From contig NZ_LPWA01000153.1 in assembly GCF_001510895.1 (NCBI RefSeq), positions 124,001 to 188,000 on the forward strand: a stretch of DNA of 64,000 bases, given 5' to 3'. Source of the DNA: Mesorhizobium loti (lineage in GTDB: Bacteria; Pseudomonadota; Alphaproteobacteria; Rhizobiales; Rhizobiaceae). The notes beneath the pieces were generated by a model. The model did no database searches and was not told the origin of the DNA. It saw only the letters and a program-made list of their open reading frames with translations. A program made the position numbers and the translations under genes. Below, piece after piece: positions 9,271-20,161 of this stretch; the stretch's first letter is position 1; the number at the start of each line of letters is the position of its first letter.

Positions 9271-9465
9271 ATGCCGTTCGTCAGCATTCGGATACTCGAG
9301 GGCCATTCGCAGAAGCGCAAGAACGAGATCTCGCGCCGCGTCACCGAAGCGATCAGCGAGGTCGCCGAGCTGCCCATGGAAGCAATCTGGGTGGTGATCG
9401 AGGACGTGCCGGGCAGCGACTGGTTCGTCGCCGGCACGCCGGTGCGGGAACCCAAGGGCCAGTGA
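9271..9465 (+). CDS. 4-oxalocrotonate tautomerase family protein
   Basis: A 64-aa protein starting MPFVSIRILEGHSQKRKNEI. After removal of Met the N-terminal proline is the catalytic base of the tautomerase superfamily, which interconverts keto and enol forms of small acids as hexamers or trimers. Length and N-terminus fit the 4-OT family. GGGGAAG lies just upstream of ATG 9271, and upstream in-frame starts would bury the catalytic Pro. The stop overlaps the start of the SMP-30 gene (ATGA), so the two enzymes are co-translated. This suggests a shared sugar-acid or lactone pathway, but the substrate cannot be read from the sequence. Confidence 0.88.
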   Translation: MPFVSIRILEGHSQKRKNEISRRVTEAISEVAELPMEAIWVVIEDVPGSDWFVAGTPVREPKGQ

Positions 9466-10354
9466 TGTCGAACCCGGCGCGCGCCCATCGTTCCGGCTTT
9501 GACGACGTCGTCGGCAATGCGGCGATGGAGCGGCTTGCCACCGGCTACGGCTTCATCGAAGGGCCGGTCTGGCATCCTTACGAGAAATGGTTGGTCTTTT
9601 CCGACATTCCGCAAAGCCGCATGTATCGGCTCAGCGCCTCGGGCGAGATCGAGCTGTTCCGCGATCCCAGCCAGATGGCCAACGGCAACACGCTCGACCG
9701 GCAAGGGCGGCTGGTGACCTGCGAGCATGCCACCAGCCGCGTCACGCGCGTCGAGCCCAACGGCACGACGACGATTCTGGCCACGCATTACCAGGGCAAG
9801 CAGCTCAACAGCCCGAACGACATCGTCGTCGCCACCGGGGGCTCGATCTATTTCACCGATCCGACTTACGGCCGGGCGGAATTCTACGGCCTGCCGCGGC
9901 CGCAGGAGCTGCCGTTCCAGGGCGTCTACCGGATCGACGGCGACGGCGCGCGGCTGACGCTGTTGGCCGACGATTTCGTGCAGCCCAACGGGCTCTGCTT
10001 CTCACTCGATGAATCGCGGCTCTTCGTCAATGACACCGAGCGCGGCCATATCCGCGTGTTTGGCGTGGAAGCCAACGGCGACCTCAATGGCGGTGCGGTA
10101 TGGGCGGTGACGGAAGGCGACGAGCCGGGGTCGCCCGACGGGATGAAGATCGACAGTCGCGGCAACCTCTATTGCACCGGCCCCGGCGGCATCCACGTCT
10201 TCGATGCTTCAGGCGATCTTCTCGCGTCATTTCGACGCCGGAAGATTGTGCCAATTTCACCTTCGGCGACGACGATCTGAGAAGCCTCTACATCGCCGCC
10301 TCGACATCGCTTTACCGGCTGAGGGTGCGGGTGCCGGGGCTCAGGTTGTTTTGA
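9465..10354 (+). CDS. SMP-30/gluconolactonase family protein, frameshifted near the C-terminus
   Basis: A six-bladed beta-propeller lactonase of the SMP-30/gluconolactonase family, which hydrolyses sugar lactones using a divalent metal. Metal-site segments are visible: EGPVWHP near residue 31, NSPNDIVV near 115, QPNGLCFS near 175 and SPDGMKID near 220. The frame breaks near 10224. Restoring one G (CTCGCGTC to CTCGGCGTC) continues into VISTPEDCANFTFGDDDL and ends at TGA 10352-10354, giving 296 aa, the usual family size. It overlaps the tautomerase stop and precedes a sugar ABC importer by about 105 bp, which suits oxidation of an imported aldose through its lactone. Confidence 0.88.
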
Positions 10355-10459
10355 GCGCGTTCGCTTGGGCCGAAATGGGCGCTCTGGCGGGATTGGAGTG
10401 AAGCCGGCTCGGAGGAGCCGATGGAAGTGCAGCAGTCAACACATCTGGGAGGATATGAC

Positions 10460-11476
10460 ATGAAGAAACTACTCGTCTTGAGCGCTTTCGCGGCCATGCT
10501 CGCCTCGGGCACGGCGCTTGCCGACACGAGCGGCAAGAAGATCGCCTTCTCCAACAATTACGCCGGCAATTCATGGCGCCAGGCGATGCTCGACAGCTAC
10601 GGCATCGTCACCAAGAAAGCGGTCGACGACAAGGTGGTGGCGGCCGCCGACGTCTTCACCACCGCCGACAAGGAAGTGCCCACCCAGGCCGCGCAGGTGC
10701 AGAACCTGATCCTGCAAGGCTATGACGCCATCGTCATCAACGCCGCCTCGCCGGATGCGCTCAACGGCGCCATCAAGCAGGCCTGCGACGCCAACATCGT
10801 CGTCGTCTCCTTCGACGGCACCGTCACCGAGCCTTGCGCCTATCGCGTTGTCGTCGACTTCAAGGACATGGGCAAGCAGGAAGTCGAGCAGATGGCCAAG
10901 TTCCAGCCGAAGGGCGGCAACCTGCTCGAAATCCGCGGTTTGGCCGGCACTTCGATCGACGATGCCATCCATGCCGGCATCCTCGAAGGCGTCGCCGCCC
11001 ATCCCGAGTTCAAGATCGTCGGCTCGGTCACCGGCGACTGGGACCAGACGACGGCGCAGAAGGCGGTGGCGACCATCCTGCCGTCGCTGCCCGATGTCGT
11101 CGGCATCGTCGACCAGGGCGGCGACGGCTACGGCGCCGCCCAGGCCTTCGCCGCCGCCGGCAAGCCGCGCCCGACCATCATCATGGGCAACCGGCAGGAC
11201 GAGCTGAAGTGGTGGAAGGAGCAGAAGGAGAAGGACGGCTACAAGACCTGGTCGGCCTCGATTGCGCCCGGCGTGTCGACGCTGGCCTTCTGGGTGGCGC
11301 AGCAGGTGCTCGACGGCCGCAAGGACATCCCGCACGATCTGCTGGTTCCCTATCTCGCCTTCACCCAGGATGATTTCGAGGCAGCGCTGCCGAACATCAA
11401 GGAAGGCGGCGTCGCCACGCACGAATACACCCAGGAAGACGCCATCGCGGCCATCAAGGCCAACATCAAGCAATAG
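10460..11476 (+). CDS. sugar ABC transporter periplasmic substrate-binding protein
   Basis: A 338-aa secreted binding protein of the ribose/xylose class (periplasmic binding protein type 1). A signal peptide covers about residues 1-21 (KKLLVLSAFAAMLASGTALA). The mature part starts with SGKKIAFSNNYAGNSWRQAM and contains the fold's IVINAASPDAL and VDQGGDGYGA segments. ATG 10460 is chosen because GGAGG is 6 nt upstream; a start 39 nt earlier would spoil the signal peptide. It is followed by an ATPase and two permeases, a complete importer. The sugar is unknown. Confidence 0.93.
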   Translation: MKKLLVLSAFAAMLASGTALADTSGKKIAFSNNYAGNSWRQAMLDSYGIVTKKAVDDKVVAAADVFTTADKEVPTQAAQVQNLILQGYDAIVINAASPDALNGAIKQACDANIVVVSFDGTVTEPCAYRVVVDFKDMGKQEVEQMAKFQPKGGNLLEIRGLAGTSIDDAIHAGILEGVAAHPEFKIVGSVTGDWDQTTAQKAVATILPSLPDVVGIVDQGGDGYGAAQAFAAAGKPRPTIIMGNRQDELKWWKEQKEKDGYKTWSASIAPGVSTLAFWVAQQVLDGRKDIPHDLLVPYLAFTQDDFEAALPNIKEGGVATHEYTQEDAIAAIKANIKQ

Positions 11477-11515
11477 CGGCGAACGTTGCCAGCCGCATCG
11501 CCAACCGGATAAAAG

Positions 11516-12985
11516 TTGAGGATGCTCCAGGCTATTGCAGATATCGTCAGGCTGGACGGCGCCGAGAAACATTTCGGCGCCGTCCGCGCGCTCAATGGCG
11601 TCGACTTCCATGTCGTCGCCGGCGAATGCGTCGGGCTGGTCGGACACAACGGCGCCGGCAAGTCGACGCTGATGCATATGGTGGCGGGCACGCTGCGGCC
11701 CGATGGCGGTCAGATCGCCGTGCGCGGCAACCAGGAAGCAAGCTATTCCGTGGCGCGCGCGCTCGAGCTCGGCATACGCTGCGTCTTCCAGGAGCTGTCG
11801 CTCTGCCCCAATCTCAGCGTCGCCGAAAACACGCGCATCAACCATCCCTCGCTCGCCGGTTTGGGCTGGCGGCGCAAGGCCGCCGATCTCATCCAGGCCA
11901 AGCTCGACGAGATTTTTCCCGACCACGGCATTTCGGCGGACGACATAGCAGGGGACCTGTCGATCGGCAGGCGGCAGATGGTCGAGGTGGCGCGCGCCTT
12001 CACCCTCACCCGCGAGCCGCTGCATCTGGTCATCCTCGACGAGCCGACCTCGTCGCTCGATGCGCATACGGCCGGCCAGTTGCTCGCCTTCGTGCGCCGC
12101 TTCGTGGCGGCTGGCGGCAGCTGCATCCTGATCTCGCATGTGCTGGGCGAAGTGCTGCAGAACGCCGACCGCATCGTCGTGATGCGCGACGGCAAGGTGG
12201 TCGCGGCCGACGCCGCAAGCGCATTCGACCGCGACAGACTGGTCGCCGCCATGGGCGGGGCCGAAGGTCATCAGAAGGCCGCCGCCGGGACCCGCAAGGT
12301 CGAAGCCGGCGCGCTCAGGGTGCGGGCACGCCCTGCGCGCCAACAGGACAGCAAGGAGCTTGTCGCCCGCGCGGGCGAGATCATCGGCCTTGCCGGTCTT
12401 GCCGGGCATGGCCAGACCGACCTCTTGCTCGCGATCTTCTCGGCGGCTTCGCGTGCCAAAGCCGGCGTCGAGGTGGCCGCGCCGGTGGCGCTGGTCGCCG
12501 GCGACCGCCAGTCGGACGGCATCTTCGCGCAATGGTCGATCGCGCAAAACATCGGCGTCCGCTCGCTGGCGCGGCTGCGCAACGGCCTGCTGATCTCGCC
12601 GCAGCGCGAGGCGGAGCTGGCCGAATTCTGGAAGAACAAGATCGGCATCCGCACGCCGGACATGAACAACAACATCTATTCGCTGTCGGGCGGCAACCAG
12701 CAGAAGGCGCTGTTTGCCCGCGCGCTCGGCTCCGATGCCGAGATCGTGCTGATGGACGACCCGATGCGCGGCGTCGACATCGGCACCAAGCTCGAAGTCT
12801 ACGGTCTCGTGCGCGAGGAGGCCGGCAAGGGCCGCACCTTCCTCTGGTACACGACCGAAACCGAAGAGCTCGACAATTGCGACCACGTCTATGTCTTCAA
12901 GAACGGGCGGATCGTCGCCGATCTCGGTCGCGACGAGCTGACAGAAGAAAAAATCATCCAGTCCTCGTTCGGCGACGCGGCCTGA
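11516..12985 (+). CDS. sugar ABC transporter ATP-binding protein (RbsA-like, two ABC domains)
   Basis: An approximately 490-aa tandem ATPase of the monosaccharide importer class. The first domain has Walker A GHNGAGKST, signature LSIGRRQMVEVARA and Walker B LVILDEPTSS. The second domain has a degenerate Walker A (GLAGHGQTD), signature LSGGNQQKALFARAL and Walker B IVLMDDPMRG. Asymmetry of this kind is normal for RbsA/MglA proteins. The start is uncertain: TTG 11516 and ATG 11522 are both in frame and neither has a well-spaced ribosome site. It lies 39 bp after the binding protein and one base from the first permease gene. Confidence 0.92.
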   Translation: MRMLQAIADIVRLDGAEKHFGAVRALNGVDFHVVAGECVGLVGHNGAGKSTLMHMVAGTLRPDGGQIAVRGNQEASYSVARALELGIRCVFQELSLCPNLSVAENTRINHPSLAGLGWRRKAADLIQAKLDEIFPDHGISADDIAGDLSIGRRQMVEVARAFTLTREPLHLVILDEPTSSLDAHTAGQLLAFVRRFVAAGGSCILISHVLGEVLQNADRIVVMRDGKVVAADAASAFDRDRLVAAMGGAEGHQKAAAGTRKVEAGALRVRARPARQQDSKELVARAGEIIGLAGLAGHGQTDLLLAIFSAASRAKAGVEVAAPVALVAGDRQSDGIFAQWSIAQNIGVRSLARLRNGLLISPQREAELAEFWKNKIGIRTPDMNNNIYSLSGGNQQKALFARALGSDAEIVLMDDPMRGVDIGTKLEVYGLVREEAGKGRTFLWYTTETEELDNCDHVYVFKNGRIVADLGRDELTEEKIIQSSFGDAA

Positions 12986-12986
12986 G

Positions 12987-13964
12987 ATGACGGCAATCGC
13001 TCCCGGCACGCTCCCGAAATCCTCGCCGCGCGGCAGCGCCGCGCGGGCGCGTATGCTGCGCGGCCTTTTGCCGGCGCTGTCGCTGGCGCTGGTGCTGATG
13101 GCGATCGCCTGGCTCAATCCGCGCGCGATCAGCTATTTCGGCTTCAACCTGATGCTGAACCTGGCGATCCCGATCGCGCTGGCGACAATCGCGCAGATGT
13201 TCGTCATCGCCGGCAATGAGCTGGATCTCTCTATCGGCACCTTCGTCGGCTTCGTCGGCTGCGTCACCGCGACATGGCTCAGGGACGCGCCGCTCGTCGG
13301 TATCGCGGTGCTGCTCGGCTCGATCGGCGTCTATGCGCTGCTCGGCGCGCTGATCCATCTGCGCAACCTGCCCTCGATCGTGGTCACGCTCGGCATGAGC
13401 TTCGTCTGGCAGGGCCTTGCCATCCTTATCCTGCCGAAGCCGGGCGGCAAGGCGCCGGGCTGGCTGCTTTCGATCCTGTCCTTCAAGCCGCCTTACATCC
13501 CGTTCCCGATCCTCGCCGCGCTGCTCATCGCGGCCGTGGTGCATTTCGGCCTGATGCGCACGTCCTATGGCGTCATCCTGCGCGGCTCCGGCGGCAACGC
13601 TGCGGCGCTCAGGCGCGCCGGCTGGTCGCTGCTCCGCACCAAGATTGTGCTGTTCGCGCTGACCGGCCTGTTCGGCGTGCTCTCCGGCATGGCCTTGATC
13701 GGCATCACCACCTCGGCCGACGCCAATATCGGCAACGGCTACACGCTGCTGTCGATTGCGGGCGTCATCCTCGGCGGCGGCGAGTTCGTCGGCGGCCGGG
13801 TGTCGCCGATCGGCGCGGTCATCGGCGCGCTGACGCTGGCTTTAGCCGCCTCGCCGCTTCTGACCTTCATGCACATCCCGCCCGACTGGCAGGTCGCCGC
13901 CAATGGCGCGATCCTGATCATCGTGCTCGCGGCGCGGGTGCTGATCAGCCGCAGGGAGAGGTGA
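12987..13964 (+). CDS. sugar ABC transporter permease (RbsC-like) 1
   Basis: A 325-aa integral membrane protein of the BPD_transp_2 (RbsC) family, with about nine hydrophobic segments starting at residue 26. The family landmark GNELDLSIGTFVGFVG near residues 76-91 and the cytoplasmic GLFGVLSGMALIG segment near 230 are present. It begins one base after the ATPase stop and ends 3 bp before a second, different permease, so the channel is probably a heterodimer of the two. Confidence 0.92.
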   Translation: MTAIAPGTLPKSSPRGSAARARMLRGLLPALSLALVLMAIAWLNPRAISYFGFNLMLNLAIPIALATIAQMFVIAGNELDLSIGTFVGFVGCVTATWLRDAPLVGIAVLLGSIGVYALLGALIHLRNLPSIVVTLGMSFVWQGLAILILPKPGGKAPGWLLSILSFKPPYIPFPILAALLIAAVVHFGLMRTSYGVILRGSGGNAAALRRAGWSLLRTKIVLFALTGLFGVLSGMALIGITTSADANIGNGYTLLSIAGVILGGGEFVGGRVSPIGAVIGALTLALAASPLLTFMHIPPDWQVAANGAILIIVLAARVLISRRER

Positions 13965-13967
13965 GCC

Positions 13968-14915
13968 ATGGCCTCGCTGCGTATGCTGCTCGAAAAACCC
14001 TGGCTCTGGTCCTTCGTCGGCGCTCTTGTGGTATGGCTGGCGACGGTTGCCTTCACCGGCGGCTACGGTGCCGGCGGCATGGTCACGGCGGCGCTTTCGC
14101 TTGCCGTCTTCACCGTCATTGTCGGCGTCGGCCAGATGTTCGTCATCACGCTCGGGCCAGGCAATGTCGACCTGTCGCTGCCGGCCAATATCGGGCTGGC
14201 AAGTGCTGTGGCGATGAAGGTTATGGGCGGCAGCGATTCCATGATCGTCGTCGGGCTGCTCGCGGCACTCGCCTGCGGTGCCGCGATCGGCGCCATCAAC
14301 TACCTGCTGATCTGGGCGCTGCGCATCCCGCCGATCATCGCTACGTTGTCGGCAAGCTTCATCATCCAGTCGGTCGACATCAGCTATGGCCGCGGCCTGC
14401 AGATCAAGCCGCCGCCGGGCTTCGCCGATTTCACCAACTGGCAAATCCTTGGCATTCCGGTGCTGGCGATGCTGACGGTGGTCTTCACCATCGGCGCGGC
14501 ACTTGCGCTGCAGCGCATGATCTACGGCCGCTCGGTGCTGGCGATCGGCCAGAACATCCGCGCCGCGTGGCTCGCCGGCGTCAAAGTCGGCCGCATCCGT
14601 TTCCTCACCTACACGCTATGCGGCGCGCTCGGCGGCATCGACGGCGCGTTGCTCGCCGGCTATTTCCGCGGCGCCAATGTCGATATCGGCAACGAATATC
14701 TGCTGGCCTCGATCGCGGTGGTGGTCATCGGCGGCACTTCGGTCGCCGGCGGCAAGGCCAATGTGCCGGGCGTGTGGGGCGCCGGCCTGTTCCTGGTGCT
14801 CCTGCTCACCATGCTCAACACCTTCGGGGTCAGCGCCGGCGTGCGGCTGGTGCTGACCGGGCTGATCATCGTCGGGGTGATCACGGCGGCGGGTGGGGAG
14901 AAGGCTGTGCGCTAG
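13968..14915 (+). CDS. sugar ABC transporter permease (RbsC-like) 2
   Basis: A 315-aa second permease of the same importer, again BPD_transp_2, with a long run of hydrophobic segments. The counterpart of the family landmark reads TLGPGNVDLSLPANIGLA near residues 60-77, and the conserved GGIDGALLAGY segment is near 222. GAGAGGTGAGCC precedes ATG 13968. It is the last gene of the operon; 150 bp with no gene follow before the fatty-acid oxidation gene. Confidence 0.92.
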   Translation: MASLRMLLEKPWLWSFVGALVVWLATVAFTGGYGAGGMVTAALSLAVFTVIVGVGQMFVITLGPGNVDLSLPANIGLASAVAMKVMGGSDSMIVVGLLAALACGAAIGAINYLLIWALRIPPIIATLSASFIIQSVDISYGRGLQIKPPPGFADFTNWQILGIPVLAMLTVVFTIGAALALQRMIYGRSVLAIGQNIRAAWLAGVKVGRIRFLTYTLCGALGGIDGALLAGYFRGANVDIGNEYLLASIAVVVIGGTSVAGGKANVPGVWGAGLFLVLLLTMLNTFGVSAGVRLVLTGLIIVGVITAAGGEKAVR

Positions 14916-15067
14916 TCGTGAGAGGCTGGCAAGGGCAGAGGGGGGTGTGAAGGATCGCGACGCTTCCCGCTAAGCTTTCGGACAAGCATTGAGCCACCGC
15001 CGGGCCGGGTTCCCATTCACGGCGCGGCCCTGTAAACCCTTCCACGATCGCAGCCGGAGGGTTCCGC

Positions 15068-17130
<2,063 letters not shown>

Positions 17131-17150
17131 CAGCTATGCCGCGTTCCTTC

Positions 17151-17307
17151 GCGCCCCCCTCTGTCCTGCCGGACATCTCCCCCACAAGGGGGGAGATTGG
17201 CAGCTCGTTGCCGGCGCATCTCCTCCAGCGTTGGCGATTGGCGAAGCGGCGTGACGTCCGATCTCCCCCCAAGTGGGGGAGATGGCCGGCAGGCCAGAGG
17301 GGGGCGC
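17151..17307. repeat. intergenic palindromic repeat, family A, copy 1
   Basis: About 157 bp with near-perfect inverted ends of roughly 45 bp. The left end is GCGCCCCCCTCTGTCCTGCC followed by an arm containing CATCTCCCCCACAAGGGGGG. The right end mirrors it (CCAAGTGGGGGAGAT, then GCCGGCAGGCC). The centre is unrelated sequence. Copies are at 39516-39674 and 53843-54002. This layout fits rhizobial intergenic mosaic elements. It occupies most of the 326-bp gap before the BMP gene. Confidence 0.85.
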
Positions 17308-17456
17308 TGTCCCGCCAACATCTCCGGTGTCCACACCGCAGCGTCGCCACCAAATTTGACCATGTGGACAAAACTCAGGCGCCGTTCCATAGTCCTGACG
17401 TCTGACATTTTTTGAACGGCCGGCTCGACACGGCCGTCGAGCAGAGGGGAATCTTG

Positions 17457-18480
17457 ATGGAAAACGAACGTAGTAAAACACAACGCGCCGGCCTGTCCCG
17501 ACGCAACGTGCTGGAACTCGGCGCGCTCGGCCTCGCGGCAGTCGCGCTGCCTGGCGCTGCCTTCGCCAAGGACAAGAAGCTGAAGGTGGCGGCGATCTTC
17601 GCCACGCCGATCGAGGAGCCGTGGGACAACCAGATCCATGTCGCCCTGCAAAAGGCCGAGAAGGAGCTGGGCATCGAATACAAATGGTCGGAAAAGGTGC
17701 AGACCGCCGACTTCAGCCGCGTCATGCGCGAATATGCGCAGGGCGGCTACCAGCTGGTGCTGGGCGACGCCTTCGCCGCCGAGCGCGAATCGCGCCGCAC
17801 GGCAAAACAGTTCCCGAAGACCGCCTGGCTGTTCGGCTCCGGCGCCGGCCCGGCCGAACCGAACTTCGGCGTCTTCGACAACTGGATCCATGAGCCGGCC
17901 TATCTCTCCGGCATGATCGCGGGAAAAATGTCGAAGTCGGGCACGGTGGGCGCGGTCGCGGCAATGGGTATCCCGGAAGTGAACCGCTGGTCAACGCCTT
18001 CTTTGCCGGCGCCAAGGAGGTCAACCCGAACGTCAAGAAGAAGGTCGCCTTCATCGGCTCCTTCTTCGATCCGCCCAAGGCCAAGGAAGCAGCGGTGGCG
18101 CAGATCGACGCCGGCGTCGACGTCATCTATGCCGAGCGCTTCGGCGTCATCGAGGCGGCGGTCGAGAAGAAGATTTTTGCCATCTCCAACATGTCCGACC
18201 AGTCGAGCCTCGGTCCCGACACGGTCATCACCGGCCCGGTGTGGGACATGTATCCGACTGTCGAGCAGGCGATCAAGCTGGTCAAGGCCGGCGTCTTCAC
18301 CGCGCAGGACTATGGCGACTTCTCGCGCATGGCCAAGGGCGGCTCGTATCTGGCACCTTACCACAAGTTCGACAACACACTGCCGGCGGAGGTCAAGGAG
18401 CTGATCGAGAAGAAGAAGGCCGAGATCCTGGAAGGCAATTTCCGCGCGACGTCGACGAGAACACGCCGGTTTCGGATTAG
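17457..18480 (+). CDS. BMP-family ABC transporter substrate-binding protein, two frameshifts
   Basis: A periplasmic binding protein of the BMP/PnrA (basic membrane protein) family, whose members bind purine nucleosides or related ligands. A twin-arginine-like leader (SRRNVLELGALGLAAVALPG) precedes mature KDKKLKVAAIFATPIEEPWD. The frame breaks near 17986 (CGCTGG, should be CGCCTGG, giving NRLVNAFFAGAKEVNP) and near 18447, before VDENTPVSD. One added base at each gives a continuous 341-aa protein ending at 18480. ATG 17457 has AGAGGGGA upstream. It is followed by the matching ATPase and two permeases. Purine nucleoside is the likeliest ligand, but this is inference from family. Confidence 0.88.
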
Positions 18481-18489
18481 CCGCGGCCT

Positions 18490-18632
18490 ATCCCTCCCCC
18501 TTGAGGGGAGGGTGGCCCGCAGGGCGGAGGGTCGCCCGCGACGCGCTCCATCTTCAAAATCAACGTCGAGGCGGTTGAGGCGACCCCTCCGCCTCGCTTC
18601 GCTCGGCACCCTCCCCTCGAGGGGGAGGGGTA
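18490..18632. repeat. palindromic repeat, family B, inside the BMP operon
   Basis: Inverted ends TCCCTCCCCCTTGAGGGGAG and its partner CTCCCCTCGAGGGGGAGGGG enclose about 95 bp that is itself partly inverted (GCGGAGGGTCGCC against GCGACCCCTCCGC). It fills the gap between the binding-protein stop and the ATPase ribosome site, so it will form a stable hairpin in the operon mRNA. The style is the same as at 22166 and 47522, though the sequences differ. Confidence 0.8.
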
Positions 18633-18649
18633 TCAGCGCAGGAGCACCC

Positions 18650-20161
18650 TTGTCCGCCCCTCTGATCGAAATGCGCGGCATCACCAAGAGCTTCGGCGCC
18701 GTCAAGGCGAACGAGGCCGTCGATCTCAGCGTTGCGCCCGGCGAGATCCTCGGTCTGCTCGGCGAGAACGGCGCCGGCAAGACGACGCTGGTGAACGTGC
18801 TGTTCGGCGCCTATGCGCCGGATGCGGGCGAAATCCTGGTCGAGGGCAGGCCGGTCGCCATCCACAATTCGGCCGATGCTTTGGCTGCCGGCATCGGCAT
18901 GGTGCACCAGCATTTCCATCTGGCGCCCAGGCTGACGGTGCTGGAGAACCTTCTGATCGGTATTCCCGGCAAGTCCGGCCGCATCGACCGTGCCGGCGGG
19001 CTGGCGCGGCTGAAGGAGATCGGCAGTCGGCATGGCTTAAGCCTCGATCCGAACCTGCCGGTCTCGGCGCTGTCGGTCGGCGAGCAGCAGCGGCTGGAGA
19101 TCATCAAGGCACTGTTTCGCGGCGCGAAGCTTTTGATCCTCGACGAGCCGACCGCGGTGCTGGCGCCGAGCGAGGTCGATGGCCTGTTCGCCGCCTTGCG
19201 CTCGATGGTGGGCCAAGGACTCGGCATCATCTTCATCTCGCATAAGCTCAACGAGGTCAGGGCCCTCACCCATCGTTGCGTCGTTTTGCGCCACGGCAAG
19301 GTCGCCGGCCGCGTCGAGCATTCGGCAAGCACGACCTCGGCCGAGATGGCGAAGCTGATGTGCGGCCACGAGATCGTGCCGCCGGCAAAGGGGGCGTCGA
19401 CACCCGGCGCCTCCGTGTTGACGCTCGACGGCATTTCCACCGCCGGCCATGCCGGCACGCCGCTGCGAGAGGTCTCGCTCTTCGTCCGCGCGGGCGAGAT
19501 CCTGGGTATTGCCGGCGTTTCCGGCAACGGCCAGCGCGCGCTCGCCGATGTGATCTCCGGCATGCTGTCGCCCAAGGCGGGCACGATGATGATAGCCGGC
19601 AAAACGGTTTCGCAATTTTCGCCGCGCGCGCTGCAGGCGCTCGGCCTCGGCCGTATCCCCGAGGACCGGATGACCACCGGGCTGGTGACCAACCTGCCGC
19701 TCGCCGACTCCATGGTGCTGCCGCGCATCGGCACGGAAGCCTTCAGCCGCAAAGGCCTGCTCAATCCTGCCGCGATCCGCGCCTTCGCCGAGGAACAGAT
19801 CAAGGCCTATGACATTCGTTGCCCCGGGCCGATGGTGCGCGCCGGCGCGCTCTCGGGCGGCAATCTGCAGAAGGCGCTTCTGGCGCGCGAGTTGGCCTTC
19901 GATCCGAAAGTGCTGATCGTGTCGCAGCCGACGCGCGGCCTCGACATCGGCGCCGCCCGCTTCATCCACGAGAAGTTCCTGGCCATGCGCACCAAGGGCT
20001 GCGGCATCATCGTCGTCGGCGAGGACCTCGAGGAATTGCTGATGCTCTCGGACCGCATCGCGGTGATGTATGAGGGCCGCGTCGCCGGCACGCTTTCCGT
20101 TGCCGAGGCCACCGTCGCGAGGCTCGGCCTGATGATGACCGGTGCGGAGGGGCACGGCTGA
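18650..20161 (+). CDS. BMP-type ABC transporter ATP-binding protein (NupO/YufO-like)
   Basis: A 503-aa protein with two ABC domains. The first has Walker A GENGAGKTTLVN, the Q-loop region HQHFHLAPRLTVLEN, signature LSVGEQQRLEIIKAL and Walker B LLILDEPTAVL. The second has the degenerate loop GVSGNGQRAL, signature LSGGNLQKALLAREL and VLIVSQPTRGLDIG. The start is TTG 18650 (TTG TCC GCC CCT), with AGGAG 5 nt upstream. The frame is open further upstream only because it reads through the repeat and the binding-protein gene. Its stop overlaps the first permease start (TGATG). Confidence 0.92.
   Translation: MSAPLIEMRGITKSFGAVKANEAVDLSVAPGEILGLLGENGAGKTTLVNVLFGAYAPDAGEILVEGRPVAIHNSADALAAGIGMVHQHFHLAPRLTVLENLLIGIPGKSGRIDRAGGLARLKEIGSRHGLSLDPNLPVSALSVGEQQRLEIIKALFRGAKLLILDEPTAVLAPSEVDGLFAALRSMVGQGLGIIFISHKLNEVRALTHRCVVLRHGKVAGRVEHSASTTSAEMAKLMCGHEIVPPAKGASTPGASVLTLDGISTAGHAGTPLREVSLFVRAGEILGIAGVSGNGQRALADVISGMLSPKAGTMMIAGKTVSQFSPRALQALGLGRIPEDRMTTGLVTNLPLADSMVLPRIGTEAFSRKGLLNPAAIRAFAEEQIKAYDIRCPGPMVRAGALSGGNLQKALLARELAFDPKVLIVSQPTRGLDIGAARFIHEKFLAMRTKGCGIIVVGEDLEELLMLSDRIAVMYEGRVAGTLSVAEATVARLGLMMTGAEGHG

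Noticed and set aside
10571..13117. Minus-strand open frame of 848 codons
   Set aside because: Lies opposite the binding protein and ATPase of the sugar importer, whose motifs are unmistakable; the composition is a GC-skew shadow.
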